A DNA stretch of 64,000 nucleotides from Methanomassiliicoccales archaeon (GTDB taxonomy: Archaea; Thermoplasmatota; Thermoplasmata; Methanomassiliicoccales; JACIVX01). The DNA lies in contig JAWCLO010000004.1 of NCBI GenBank assembly GCA_038850735.1, forward strand, positions 86,924 to 150,923, written 5' to 3'. Shown here in pieces: positions 25,127 to 34,332 of this stretch (positions within the stretch are counted from its first letter, which is position 1; every line of letters begins with the position of its first letter). The notes below the pieces were generated by a model. The model saw only the letters and a list, made by a program, of their open reading frames with translations. It was not told where the DNA came from and ran no database searches. Made by a program: the position numbers and the translations under genes.

Positions 25127-26573
25127 AGACAGAGCCATAGATCGTGAGGCATAAACAATATCACCTCAACAAAGGGTATCATCCGGGATGCTTGGTGATA
25201 TGTTGCGTTCCTTGGTGGATCTACTGAGGCAGAAACTTCGTTGATTTTCGCCGATGCCAATGAGGCGATTTACCCTGTCGCACAGCTGCTGTGGGCAAGG
25301 ATCTTCTCTGAGACAATACATACATGCTTCTCTTTCCTAACAAAATCAAGCAAGCGCATCATCAAAATATCTGTCGAAACCCCATGCCACTATCGCTGGT
25401 ATTTTTGACCACCTTAATACTTATCCTCAGCTGGTAGTGCTTTCTTGCGAATTGTGTGAGACTCATTTCTTGTTCGCGAGAGAAAAAATCGAAAATTCCT
25501 CTTTTTGGCATTTCGCCAAGAGTAATACGGAAATGAAGTTCACCATTACTTGTTATCAATCATTCCCAACAGTCGAGGTTCCGTGCCGATGAAGCTTTGC
25601 GTTCATACGGTCCGCCGTATTTTTCGAGGAATCACTTGAAAAACTCGAGATAGTGTCAATCTTACAATTGTGAAAGCGTAGAAGATCGGAGGTTTGATTC
25701 ATTGCTTTGCCTCATTCTTGGTACCTCTACGGATGGCGACGAGTCACGACAAGAAAGGATTTATCGAAAGAGCGATATGTCACGCGAAATCTCGAGGCCA
25801 GAGAGGTGTAGGGAAGTAGCATCAGATAGCAGGCGGAATCGCAATGAACACCCATAGAGACGGTTGTCTCAAGATCACTCCAAAGAGGATTAATTGTTTA
25901 AAACGGAAGAGAGAATATCGAATCAATGTTGATGCAATCAAATCAAATTCTATTACCTGCCCGATATTCTCAATGATTTGTCCTTTGAAATATTTCTATT
26001 CATATAGATAAATAAATATCTAGTCATGAAAGATCTGAATTCCTATGTCCATCTGATGAAACCTCCACTGCACCAATTATCAAGAGCCTCAGATGTGAAG
26101 TCGGCAAGTGAAGCTTCCATCAAGGCTGGATCATTGTATGCAAATTGTTTTCTCAGTATATCTACGATATGAGTTGAAGAACACTCGATCAGTGAATTCG
26201 TTTGCCAAAATTGAATACGAAGTCGGCCACTTATGCTAGCTATTACTAGGAAGGAGACTGAATTACATTTGATTCAACCAAGATAACTTTCCTATTTTTA
26301 TTGAGATAATAACGACTCGCATGCCTCTTCCGTTAGTACGCAGCACTATATAGCATGGAAATCCGCCATCCAACGGGCATACGTTCGCCGGTCCCAACTT
26401 AGGATTTTTCATTTGAGTGGGCCGTAAAGATATTATTTAAATACGGACAACATTAGCTACTTCTAATCGCAGATATCTCAAAAGCTGGACCTGGATCACA
26501 ATTCTTCACCATCAGATTCGTTGATGAATTCTGATGAAAGAGGGATGTGGAATTGGTAGGTGAGAAAATAGCG
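25127..26573. other. Gene-poor 1.4-kb region with possible coding remnants
   Basis: No intact gene is convincing. A plus-strand frame at about 25211-25407 translates to protein-like sequence (GGSTEAETSLIFADANEAIY) without a start. Near 25700-25810 another frame reads ALPHSWYLYGWRRVTTRKDL and stops. A minus-strand 65-codon TTG-led frame lies at 25362-25559. Together these suggest decayed genes, without an identified parent. Confidence 0.35.
25362..25559 (-). CDS. Orphan short ORF, doubtful
   Basis: A 65-codon frame with a TTG start immediately after an in-frame TGA. The peptide is moderately protein-like (EMPKRGIFDFFSREQEMSLT) but has no SD, no recognised family and no partner. It lies in the gene-poor region, so it may be a remnant or chance. 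Confidence 0.2.
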   Translation of the reverse strand: MITSNGELHFRITLGEMPKRGIFDFFSREQEMSLTQFARKHYQLRISIKVVKNTSDSGMGFRQIF

Positions 26574-29500
26574 ATGAAAAGAAAGGTGCGTGAAAAGATC
26601 AAGGCGCTTTGCGTGGATGACGAGGAAGAACTGCTAGAGATCATGAAGGTATTACTCGAAAGCGAGGGGAAAATTGAGGTTATTTGCGAAACTTCTCCAG
26701 TCCAGGCCCTCCAGATGATTGAGAAGGATGATTTTGATGTCGTAATTTCGGATTATATCATGCCTGAGATGAACGGGCTAGAACTCCTCAGAAAGATTCG
26801 TTCCTTCAGTGCTAAAATACCATTTATCATATTCACCGGCAGAGGAAGAGAGGAAGTTGTTATTGAGGCTATAAACTGCGGCGCCAACGGATACCTCCAG
26901 AAAGGCGGAGATCCTCGATCACAATTTGCCGAGCTCTCCAGGATGATCAAGACGCTCGTGGAGAAGAGCAGAGCAATGGAAGCGCTTGAAGTGAGCGAGA
27001 GAATGCTCGCCGAGGCGCAGCGATTGGGTAGGATTGGCAATTTTGTTTATGATGTCTCAAAGGACGAGTTGAGTGTATCAGACAACCTATTGAGGCTCCT
27101 TGGGATAGACGAGGGACTATTTGACGGAAAGTATGAAACACTTGTAAAGCACGTCCATCCAGAAGACAGGGGACTTGTCATCAGGCGGCTCTCTGAATCT
27201 GCACTGAGCAGCGAAGAGTGTGAAATCAGATACAGAGTTGTTTTGAAAGGCGAAGAAAGAATCGTTCAGCATCGGACAGCAACAATAATGAACGAAATAG
27301 GTGAACCTGTTAAGGTCATAGGCGTCATTAGGGATGTTACCGAGGAGGCTGGATTAGTCTCTAGACTTGAAAAGCTCAATACAATGTTTTTTGCAATGAG
27401 AAGGATCAACCAGCTGATTGCAAGGGAAAAGGAAGAGAACGCGCTTCTGAGCACCGTGTGTAATGACCTTGTGAAAACGTGCCTCTTTGAAAGTGTTATT
27501 ATCAGTATTCTCAAAGGGACCAAAGGAAGAAGTCTTTATTCCTCCTGTTTGGCAGGCGACAAACATGCGGAATTGCCTACCGAGGCAATATACGAGCAGG
27601 AGCCAGCTTGCGTACGCGAAGCGCTAGCGGCATGCGATCTTGTCATTGTAAATGACGGCGATCCACGGTGCATAGGTTGCCCATATTCGCCTCGGAATGA
27701 CTTTGTATGTCTTTCCAAAAAAATAGAGCATGATGGAGAAGTATTTGGATCCATATCAATCCACATGCGAAACCATGCGTATCTCGACGAAGAAATCGAA
27801 TTCATTTCCGATCTTGCAGGTGATCTTGGATTCGCACTGTATAGATTCAAGCTCGAAGAAGCCAAAAAGGCTGTGGAAGAGACTCTCATGCGAAGCGAGC
27901 GGAGATATCGCCATTTCTTTGAAAGAGCAAACGATGGTTTCGCGATACTTCAGGAAGGCATTGTAAAGTACGCAAATAACCGGCTACTTTCGATGGGAGG
28001 TTATCAAGAAAAAGATGTCATAGGGAAGCATTTTTCGGAGTTTATCGCCGATGAAGACAAGATGAGAACTTTGGAATACTACAGGAAGAGGGTTGCTGGT
28101 GAAAACGTACCGTCGATATATGAAGTAAAGTTGAAGAAAAAAGACGGAAACCTCATTTGGGCCGAGCTCAATGCCGCCGTGGCAGAAAACGAGGCTGGTC
28201 TGGCCACATACGTAATTATTAGAGACATCACCGAAAAAGTGAGAATGAGAGAACTCCTTGAGGAATCTGAATGGAAATATCGCATGCTATTCGAAACATC
28301 GGGTACAGCTATGCTCATCATTGAGGAGGATATGACAGTATCGCTTGTAAATGGCGAATTCACGAGACTCACAGGTTATTCCCGCGAGGAAATTGAGGGA
28401 AAAATGAAAACATATCAACTAGTTGCAGAGAAGGAAGTTGAAAGAATCACCGAGTATCACAGGAGAAGGAGGGAGGGGAGGAGCGATGTTCCGCGCTCTT
28501 ACGAGCTCGAACTGAAACGCAAGGACGGCAGCATTCGAATGGTGAAGATCACGATCGATGTAATCCCAGGTACTAAGCGCTCGGTGGCATCCTTAGTAGA
28601 TATCACCGAGGAAAGGCAGTTGAAGGAGATTCTCAAAAAGGAGAAGGAACTTTACGAGATGCTCCTCGACAGCGTCGATACGATGATTTGGACTGCTAAC
28701 GATCCTGAAACCTACGGAGAAATCGTAAATCGCGCACGTATGGAATTTCTCGGATTGAGTAGAGAAAGGATCGCTAATAGAAAGATTTACGAATTTCTAC
28801 CAAAACCTGAAGCTGAGGTGGGTGTAAAGGGTAACAGAATTGTTTTTGAAGAAAAAAGAAAGTACAGGGATTTCGAGTGGGTGACGAACGCAAAGGGAGA
28901 AAAGCGCCTTATGCTCGTTACCAAGATTCCAAAATTTGGTAAGAATGGTAATGTCGAGTTCGCTGCCTGCACGGCGGAAGACGTCACTGAGTTGAAAAAA
29001 GTGCAAGATGCACTTGCGCTTGCCAACAAGAAACTGCATCTCCTTGGTAGCGTGACAAGGCATGACATCATGAATCAACTCACGGTCATATCAGGGAGCT
29101 TACAGTTGCTTTCTGACGCAATTCAGGATGAGAAGCAAAGGCGATTTTTGTCGATGGCACTGAGGGCGGCTTCAAACATTGAAAGACATCTTGATTTCAG
29201 CAGAGATTATGAGAAGATGGGCGCAAATCCACCTCAGTGGATCAATCTCAGCAAGATAATCAGTAAGGCACTCGCTACGATTGATCGTTCCAGGGTAAAT
29301 GTTAATGTACAAATCGATGAACACATTGAAATTTTTGCGGATCCGCTCATAGAAAAAGTTTTTGTGAACCTGCTCGACAATGCGGTCAGACACGGAGGTA
29401 TAAAGCTGAGAAACATCATCATTATGCAGAAAGAAAGGGACGACAGCATTACTGTTATTTGCGAAGATGATGGCCAAGGCATTGAGGAATCCAGGAAGGC

Positions 29501-29657
29501 TGATCTATTTGAAGGACGATACGGCAGGGGATTGTATCTTATCAAGGAAATACTATCGATCACAGGGATGACTATACAGGAATGCGGCAGACCTGGCGAA
29601 GGGGCGAGGTTTGAGATCACGATTCCGAGGGATTCTTTCCGCACTCCTGGAAAATGA
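26574..29657 (+). CDS. Hybrid sensor kinase: REC-PAS-GAF-PAS-PAS-PAS-kinase
   Basis: About 1027 residues. An N-terminal receiver domain (LCVDDEEELL, phospho-acceptor in VVISDYIMPEMNG, conserved Lys in LQKGGD) is followed by a PAS domain (about 140-260), a GAF-like domain (280-430) with C-x2-C-x8-C (CIGCPYSPRNDFVC), then three PAS domains to about 820. The kinase part has SVTRHDIMNQLTVISG as H-box, FVNLLDNAVRHG as N-box and CEDDGQGIE as D-box; the ATP lid is short and ends GRGLYLIKEIL. It is soluble, with no membrane helix. A GTG at 26547 with AGAGGG is an alternative start. A close paralogue is encoded at 34333-37236. Confidence 0.88.
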   Translation: MKRKVREKIKALCVDDEEELLEIMKVLLESEGKIEVICETSPVQALQMIEKDDFDVVISDYIMPEMNGLELLRKIRSFSAKIPFIIFTGRGREEVVIEAINCGANGYLQKGGDPRSQFAELSRMIKTLVEKSRAMEALEVSERMLAEAQRLGRIGNFVYDVSKDELSVSDNLLRLLGIDEGLFDGKYETLVKHVHPEDRGLVIRRLSESALSSEECEIRYRVVLKGEERIVQHRTATIMNEIGEPVKVIGVIRDVTEEAGLVSRLEKLNTMFFAMRRINQLIAREKEENALLSTVCNDLVKTCLFESVIISILKGTKGRSLYSSCLAGDKHAELPTEAIYEQEPACVREALAACDLVIVNDGDPRCIGCPYSPRNDFVCLSKKIEHDGEVFGSISIHMRNHAYLDEEIEFISDLAGDLGFALYRFKLEEAKKAVEETLMRSERRYRHFFERANDGFAILQEGIVKYANNRLLSMGGYQEKDVIGKHFSEFIADEDKMRTLEYYRKRVAGENVPSIYEVKLKKKDGNLIWAELNAAVAENEAGLATYVIIRDITEKVRMRELLEESEWKYRMLFETSGTAMLIIEEDMTVSLVNGEFTRLTGYSREEIEGKMKTYQLVAEKEVERITEYHRRRREGRSDVPRSYELELKRKDGSIRMVKITIDVIPGTKRSVASLVDITEERQLKEILKKEKELYEMLLDSVDTMIWTANDPETYGEIVNRARMEFLGLSRERIANRKIYEFLPKPEAEVGVKGNRIVFEEKRKYRDFEWVTNAKGEKRLMLVTKIPKFGKNGNVEFAACTAEDVTELKKVQDALALANKKLHLLGSVTRHDIMNQLTVISGSLQLLSDAIQDEKQRRFLSMALRAASNIERHLDFSRDYEKMGANPPQWINLSKIISKALATIDRSRVNVNVQIDEHIEIFADPLIEKVFVNLLDNAVRHGGIKLRNIIIMQKERDDSITVICEDDGQGIEESRKADLFEGRYGRGLYLIKEILSITGMTIQECGRPGEGARFEITIPRDSFRTPGK

Positions 29658-29661
29658 CTTC

Positions 29662-30930
29662 TTAGGGGCACCTGATGATATCCTGAGCCCATAGACAATC
29701 GGCACATGAGGGGTCGTTAGCCCAGCAATCTTGATTTTCTTTGCGCAGATCGCAGTTCGCACCACAATCGACGCACGACGGGAACTTGAAGTCACGAACT
29801 CGAGATCGGAAGAGCACATATTGCTCGCTCGACCAGATGTCTGCCAGTGTCGTGTTGTTGACATTGCCAAACACGTAGCGTTTCACGTGCTTTTCTTCTC
29901 CGAAAATGAAATAGTTGTAGGAATGCATGAGTGCATAGCACGGACTCACTGACCCATCATGCGCTATCACCGTTCCCTTCTCCTCGATGAATCGGCATTG
30001 CCTATGCGCACCCCAACTGTTTCTGGGCAGTGACATCGTGCCCCACATGACGTAGTCTCCGGCCACCACAGACCAGCCTTCCGATCTTGGGAACTTCCCA
30101 TAATCCCCATTATACAGAATCTTGTGTGCTGATTCTTTAGTGTAGGGCAGGAGATGGGTTATAATCACTATCGAAGCACCGAGTTCCTTGGCCAATTGCG
30201 GGACATTCTTGATATCATCGAAGTTCTCTTTCGTCGCTACAAATTCAAGTCCTATTGTAGGAAATCTTGATCCCTTTTTTTCTCTGGCAAGATTCAACCG
30301 TTTCACATTTTCGACAACTTCATAAAAATCAGCGCCGATCCTGAGATCGCCAAAGATTTGAGCTTGAGTGCTGTCCATCGACACAAATATGCGATCAACT
30401 CCGATGTTCACGAGACTGTTTGCAATCTCTTCGTTAAACAGTGTGCCATTAGTGCTTATCGAGACCCTCAGGCCGAGTGATTTGACTTCCCTTACCATAT
30501 CGAGTATTCTAGGATGCATGAGAGGTTCGCCGAACCCTCCAAAATGGACTTCTTTCACTTCAGGCAAATTCTGGATGCTCTTCAGAACGCTACAAAAAGT
30601 ATCGTAAGACATATCAGTTAATTCTTCGTCCCAGGCATGTCGTATACAACTCGCACATCTGAGATTGCATCGGGTTGTGACCTCGAGAAAAATTTTTCTT
30701 ACATCATGAGTTGCACGATGTAAAATATATCTATCAGCAGTTGCCTCAAGAATCCATCGATTTTGATTTTCCTTCTTCAGAAGATTGAAGGATTTCCATA
30801 TGGGATCGTTACCGTCGGCTGTGGCGGACTCTCGATCTAAAGCTTGTGTGCTTGTCGGTTCATCATGAGAATGCTCCACTGATTCTGTCGTGGAGTCCAA
30901 CCTTAACAATTGTTCAAAGAATTTCAACAT
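29662..30930 (-). CDS. Radical SAM/SPASM protein, probable tungsten-oxidoreductase maturase type
   Basis: A 422-residue radical SAM enzyme. The 4Fe-4S motif is TTRCNLRCASCIRHAW (C-x3-C-x2-C, about residue 85), followed by FGGFGEPLMHP. The C-terminus is a Cys-rich SPASM region (CVDCGANCDL, later CADC and a final C). The RCxxCxRHAW context resembles the radical SAM maturases that accompany tungsten-dependent AOR-family enzymes; an AOR gene lies 20 kb away. This assignment is from memory of the family and is moderate. I use the ATG at 30930 because a TATA-like GTTTTTAAATCC is 25 bases upstream. It converges on the kinase gene with four bases between. Confidence 0.8.
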   Translation of the reverse strand: MLKFFEQLLRLDSTTESVEHSHDEPTSTQALDRESATADGNDPIWKSFNLLKKENQNRWILEATADRYILHRATHDVRKIFLEVTTRCNLRCASCIRHAWDEELTDMSYDTFCSVLKSIQNLPEVKEVHFGGFGEPLMHPRILDMVREVKSLGLRVSISTNGTLFNEEIANSLVNIGVDRIFVSMDSTQAQIFGDLRIGADFYEVVENVKRLNLAREKKGSRFPTIGLEFVATKENFDDIKNVPQLAKELGASIVIITHLLPYTKESAHKILYNGDYGKFPRSEGWSVVAGDYVMWGTMSLPRNSWGAHRQCRFIEEKGTVIAHDGSVSPCYALMHSYNYFIFGEEKHVKRYVFGNVNNTTLADIWSSEQYVLFRSRVRDFKFPSCVDCGANCDLRKENQDCWANDPSCADCLWAQDIIRCP

Positions 30931-30950
30931 TATTTGATAAAAGAGGGGAT

Positions 30951-30962
30951 TTAAAAACGTAT
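30951..30962 (-). promoter_or_regulatory. TATA box of the radical SAM gene
   Basis: The minus strand reads GTTTTTAAATCC, centred about 26 bases before the ATG at 30930, matching a leaderless archaeal promoter. Confidence 0.45.
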
Positions 30963-31103
30963 TCCCGAATAACATTCTAGAGAGTGGTGACCATTATCAC
31001 CTATTGCCACGCTAATCATTGGAATGATTTCTTGATTCAGCTCCTGCACATCAATATCTCTGGCGGGCTTTCTCTTTGAAAATATAGAAATTCAAGAAAT
31101 ACT

Positions 31104-31244
31104 TCAATACTCTTTTTGATCGGCGTGATCGAGTCTTGCCGTATTTGCTATTGCGAGGGGGGTAAGGCTAACAGCATCAACGTTGTCCCCTCGGCACACT
31201 GTTGCCATACACCCTAAATCCTCTAAAAGACCTCCTAGCTGCAT
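31104..31244 (-). CDS. Small ORF, 46 codons, unknown
   Basis: A short minus-strand frame from an ATG at 31244 with GAGG about ten bases upstream. The peptide has a protein-like composition: GGLLEDLGCMATVCRGDN, then SLTPLAIANTARLDHADQ, with two Cys. It lies upstream of the SPASM radical SAM gene on the same strand, about 170 bases away. It could be a small protein, a peptide substrate of the radical SAM enzyme, or the remnant of a larger gene. No family is recognised. Confidence 0.25.
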   Translation of the reverse strand: MQLGGLLEDLGCMATVCRGDNVDAVSLTPLAIANTARLDHADQKEY

Positions 31245-31538
31245 AGCTTAAGAATCCTCGATTTATTTAGATTAGCACACATTTCCCAAGTCAAACATAT
31301 TGCGCATCCCTGCATGTAGCCTTCGTCTTGCAAATGCTCGAAAAAAGGTTGATGTCGCAACAGAAATACTTTTAGGGCTAGATCGTTGCTTACGATTTAG
31401 CTAGTCATTAATTTTAGAAGATTCATAACACGGTATAACGTCCACGAGTGAAAAATCGTGATTTATGTGTGCATGTTTTAAGTCGCCGAATGAAATATCA
31501 TAAAGGCTTGAAAGAACTCTACATTCAGTTGGGATCGC

Positions 31539-32573
31539 ATGGCGGTAGATGAAGAGGAGATACTGGGAAACTTTCGACAAGACCAATATCCTCAAAAAAG
31601 TAAAGGAAAAGGTGGGAAGGTGGCGATAGCTCTGCTCATTGCTATTTTATTAGTTTTCACCGTTATTGCGATCCCAAGAGGAATTCCATTTCTCATCAAT
31701 TTCTTCAACAGCCAATCGATCATTCCAATATATCCTGAGAATTCCGCCATCGTAACAAATTCGACTATTGTGTTCCAATGGAAGGCCCCTAACGATATTA
31801 CAGAATTCAGGTTTCAGCTCAGCAAAGTACCTAGTTTTCGCACTCAAATTGTAAATGTGACTGTGAATGAAACCTCGTATTCTCTGCAAAGCGAGCTCGA
31901 GAAAAACAAAACATACTATTGGCGCGTTATGCCGCAGGATGGTAGAGAAAAGTGGAGTGCGACATGGGATTTTTTTTATGGACATGAGGCTTTCCAAAGA
32001 GTATTCGAATGGCACTATAAAGGAAACCTATATTCAATTACTGTGAATATCGCTGGCGAAGATTACTATACTTACAGCCTTCGCGAGAGAGTCTCGAATT
32101 ACGCATCCTACGTGATTTCAGATGATCAGTCAGTCAATGAGGTGGCGTATAAACTCAATCACATCGCTGTTGAGGAATTAAGACTTTCTTCGTACAAGAA
32201 GGCTGAGTTTATTTTGGCTTTTGTTCAATCGATGAAATATATGCTAGATAATCAAACAAAAGGCATGATCGAATATCCAAGATATCCTGTAGAAACTCTC
32301 GTCGACGGCGGAGGAGATTGCGAAGACACTGCAATACTTTTTGTTTCAATTATTCAGAATGCAATATTCAATTTTGATGGAGTACTTCTTCTTTTTGAAG
32401 GGGATCCTGGTCATATGGCTGCTGGCATTTGGGGGGATCGTACGCTTTCTGGAACTGCATATGTATACAACGGCAAGTATTATTACTACTGTGAAACAAC
32501 GAGTCCAGGATGGATCATCGGTCAAATTCCAGAAGAATTTGAAGGAAAATTTCCGAAAATTATTCCGTGTTAG
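31539..32573 (+). CDS. Membrane-anchored transglutaminase-like protein
   Basis: A 344-residue protein. A cytoplasmic basic N-terminus is followed by one helix (KVAIALLIAILLVFTVIAI, about residues 27-46), then an Fn3-like domain (about 65-145) and a transglutaminase-like domain (170-344). Its probable catalytic triad is Cys in VDGGGDCEDTAIL, His in GDPGHMAAG and a late acidic residue in YYCETTSPGW. Archaeal members act as extracytoplasmic cysteine proteases or transferases; the substrate is unknown. ATG at 31539 with GGGATC upstream. It stands between two SPASM radical SAM genes. Confidence 0.8.
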   Translation: MAVDEEEILGNFRQDQYPQKSKGKGGKVAIALLIAILLVFTVIAIPRGIPFLINFFNSQSIIPIYPENSAIVTNSTIVFQWKAPNDITEFRFQLSKVPSFRTQIVNVTVNETSYSLQSELEKNKTYYWRVMPQDGREKWSATWDFFYGHEAFQRVFEWHYKGNLYSITVNIAGEDYYTYSLRERVSNYASYVISDDQSVNEVAYKLNHIAVEELRLSSYKKAEFILAFVQSMKYMLDNQTKGMIEYPRYPVETLVDGGGDCEDTAILFVSIIQNAIFNFDGVLLLFEGDPGHMAAGIWGDRTLSGTAYVYNGKYYYYCETTSPGWIIGQIPEEFEGKFPKIIPC

Positions 32574-32657
32574 TTTTTGATCGAATATGACCTTTTTTAT
32601 TTAATCCTCATTTGTCGCTTCTTACTTCACCAATAGAGCAACATGGGCATGCTCGAA

Positions 32658-32855
32658 TTACCCTAGGATGCATGAATCAACCTTACTTGAATTGAGAGCT
32701 TGAATTGAGAAGTACTTGTTGATTATAGAATTCAGGTTGTTCAGTTTTTCATCTTTCATTTGAGCAATTGGACCGTTCCTCATCATACAATTCATAATGA
32801 TGTCGAGGACGTGTTTTTTGATCTTACTTTCGAATGATATAGCCCTCAGCTTCAT
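32658..32855 (-). CDS. Small ORF downstream of radical SAM gene, unknown
   Basis: A 65-residue frame that starts 22 bases after the stop of the SPASM radical SAM gene, on the same strand. It is helical in appearance (SFESKIKKHVLDIIMNCMMR, then KLNNLNSIINKYFS) and ends VDSCILG. The SD is weak. Co-transcription and spacing suggest a functional link; a substrate peptide or small accessory protein is possible, but I recognise no family. Confidence 0.35.
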   Translation of the reverse strand: MKLRAISFESKIKKHVLDIIMNCMMRNGPIAQMKDEKLNNLNSIINKYFSIQALNSSKVDSCILG

Positions 32856-32877
32856 CTTGCGTTCCGAATTTCAAGAA

Positions 32878-33906
32878 TCATAAACTTAAACATTCCGAGC
32901 ACATTGGATCTTCCTGGAATGGATCGCCTGTTAGCGCGAGAGCTCTAGCCCTGCATCCTCCGCATGTCGAATTGTACTTGCAACGCCCGCAGGCGCCTTT
33001 CAAATTTTGAGGGTCTTGCAGTTCTTGAAGAAAGCTCGATTCCTCAATCCTATTCCATATCGTTTCTAAACTGTCGATTCTTACATTGCCAAAGGTCATT
33101 GGCATAAAAACACATGACCTCACTGACCCGTCTTCCATCACATGCATGGCGTTGCCAAGGCTGCATAGTTTTGGAAATTTTTTTCCAGATTCTTCCATCA
33201 ACACTCGCACGTAAAAGGGTTCATACACAGACACATGCGTTTGTGAGCTACTATCCAAAGCATGCATGGGCAGAGCGGAATAATCTCTGACCAACATTCT
33301 GAGCATAGTCTCGTAATCAATTACACTGGGCAGCACTGAAGCCGTTGCCCTTCCAGTCGGTATAGTTGAGAGAATGTCGCAGTTGATATCTTTCTCAGCG
33401 GAGAATTCAATCACCCTCTTTACTTCCTTGCAGTTAAATCTCGTGATCGCCATGCCAATGCTCGTTTTTACTTTCTTTTCTAAACAATGGAATAGACCTC
33501 TCATGCGCAATTTGTAGGAATTTGAAAGGCCAGTAATGTACGTTTCAAGATTTTCATCCACTGCGGGATAGTTTATTGCGATTGCAACTTCCAATTCCTT
33601 GAAAAGCTCCGCCGATCTCTCATCGATCATTGTCCCATTCGTGGCAATTATTACATGGAGTCCTCGATCTGATGCATACCCAACGAGATCGAAAAGGTCT
33701 TTTCTCATCATCGGTTCTCCACCAGTGAAAACAATGCTTGTCGAGCCGAGTTCCGATATGGACCCGATGAGATTCTTTGCTTCTTGCGTGTCAAGCTCGT
33801 ACGGCGAAATGTTGCCAGCTGATGCGTAGCAGTGAATGCACTTCAAATTGCATGCGTTTGTGCATTGCCATCCAATGTGTATTGGTAATTTTCCTGCAGA
33901 TTTCAT
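32878..33906 (-). CDS. Radical SAM/SPASM protein, AhbC/AhbD/NirJ-like
   Basis: A 342-residue radical SAM enzyme. The cluster motif is CTNACNLKCIHCYASAG (C-x3-C-x2-C, about residue 20), the SAM motif is VFTGGEPMMR, and the SPASM end is CGRCKYNSTCGGCRARALAL with TGDPFQEDPMCSEC. The ending is typical of the AhbC/AhbD/NirJ/PqqE-like group that modifies siroheme derivatives or peptides. A siroheme-type pathway lies 9 kb away, but ahbA/B decarboxylase genes are absent here, so haem synthesis is only one option. ATG at 33906 with an AT-rich TATA-like tract upstream; divergent from the second hybrid kinase. Confidence 0.85.
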   Translation of the reverse strand: MKSAGKLPIHIGWQCTNACNLKCIHCYASAGNISPYELDTQEAKNLIGSISELGSTSIVFTGGEPMMRKDLFDLVGYASDRGLHVIIATNGTMIDERSAELFKELEVAIAINYPAVDENLETYITGLSNSYKLRMRGLFHCLEKKVKTSIGMAITRFNCKEVKRVIEFSAEKDINCDILSTIPTGRATASVLPSVIDYETMLRMLVRDYSALPMHALDSSSQTHVSVYEPFYVRVLMEESGKKFPKLCSLGNAMHVMEDGSVRSCVFMPMTFGNVRIDSLETIWNRIEESSFLQELQDPQNLKGACGRCKYNSTCGGCRARALALTGDPFQEDPMCSECLSL

Positions 33907-34332
33907 CAACGCGGATTAAATGCAAAAAATAGGTATTATATTGATTCGATGGCTTACCTGTATTCAATCAGAACGATAACTTCGTGATTTTCTTATTTGA
34001 AATGCTGCGTAGGACTCCAAGATAAATGCAACGTGTGAGCCGATTTCAATGAGTATTACGACATTTCACTCCGATTTTGTACGGTCATATCGGGTCTAGA
34101 TTGAGATGAGTTCTTAACATAATTTGGTCATCTTTGTCTTATCTCTATTCTGCGGTGGAATCAAAGATTTGGAAAACATCTAGATTTGATTGCTCGCTTT
34201 CAAAATTCCAACCCATGTTATTGTCAATAAGGAAAAATTTCTGGAGTGCAGGCAAGCATTATCATAGGTGATACTGCGAAAAAATGAAATTTATATGATA
34301 TATCCATTCTTACCACGAGCTATGGTGTGCCT
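33907..34332. promoter_or_regulatory. Divergent promoter region
   Basis: About 425 bases between the SPASM gene and the second hybrid kinase. TATA-like tracts lie near 33930-33942 (minus) and 34289-34303 (plus, TTTATATGATATAT). No gene or repeat is seen between them. Confidence 0.4.
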
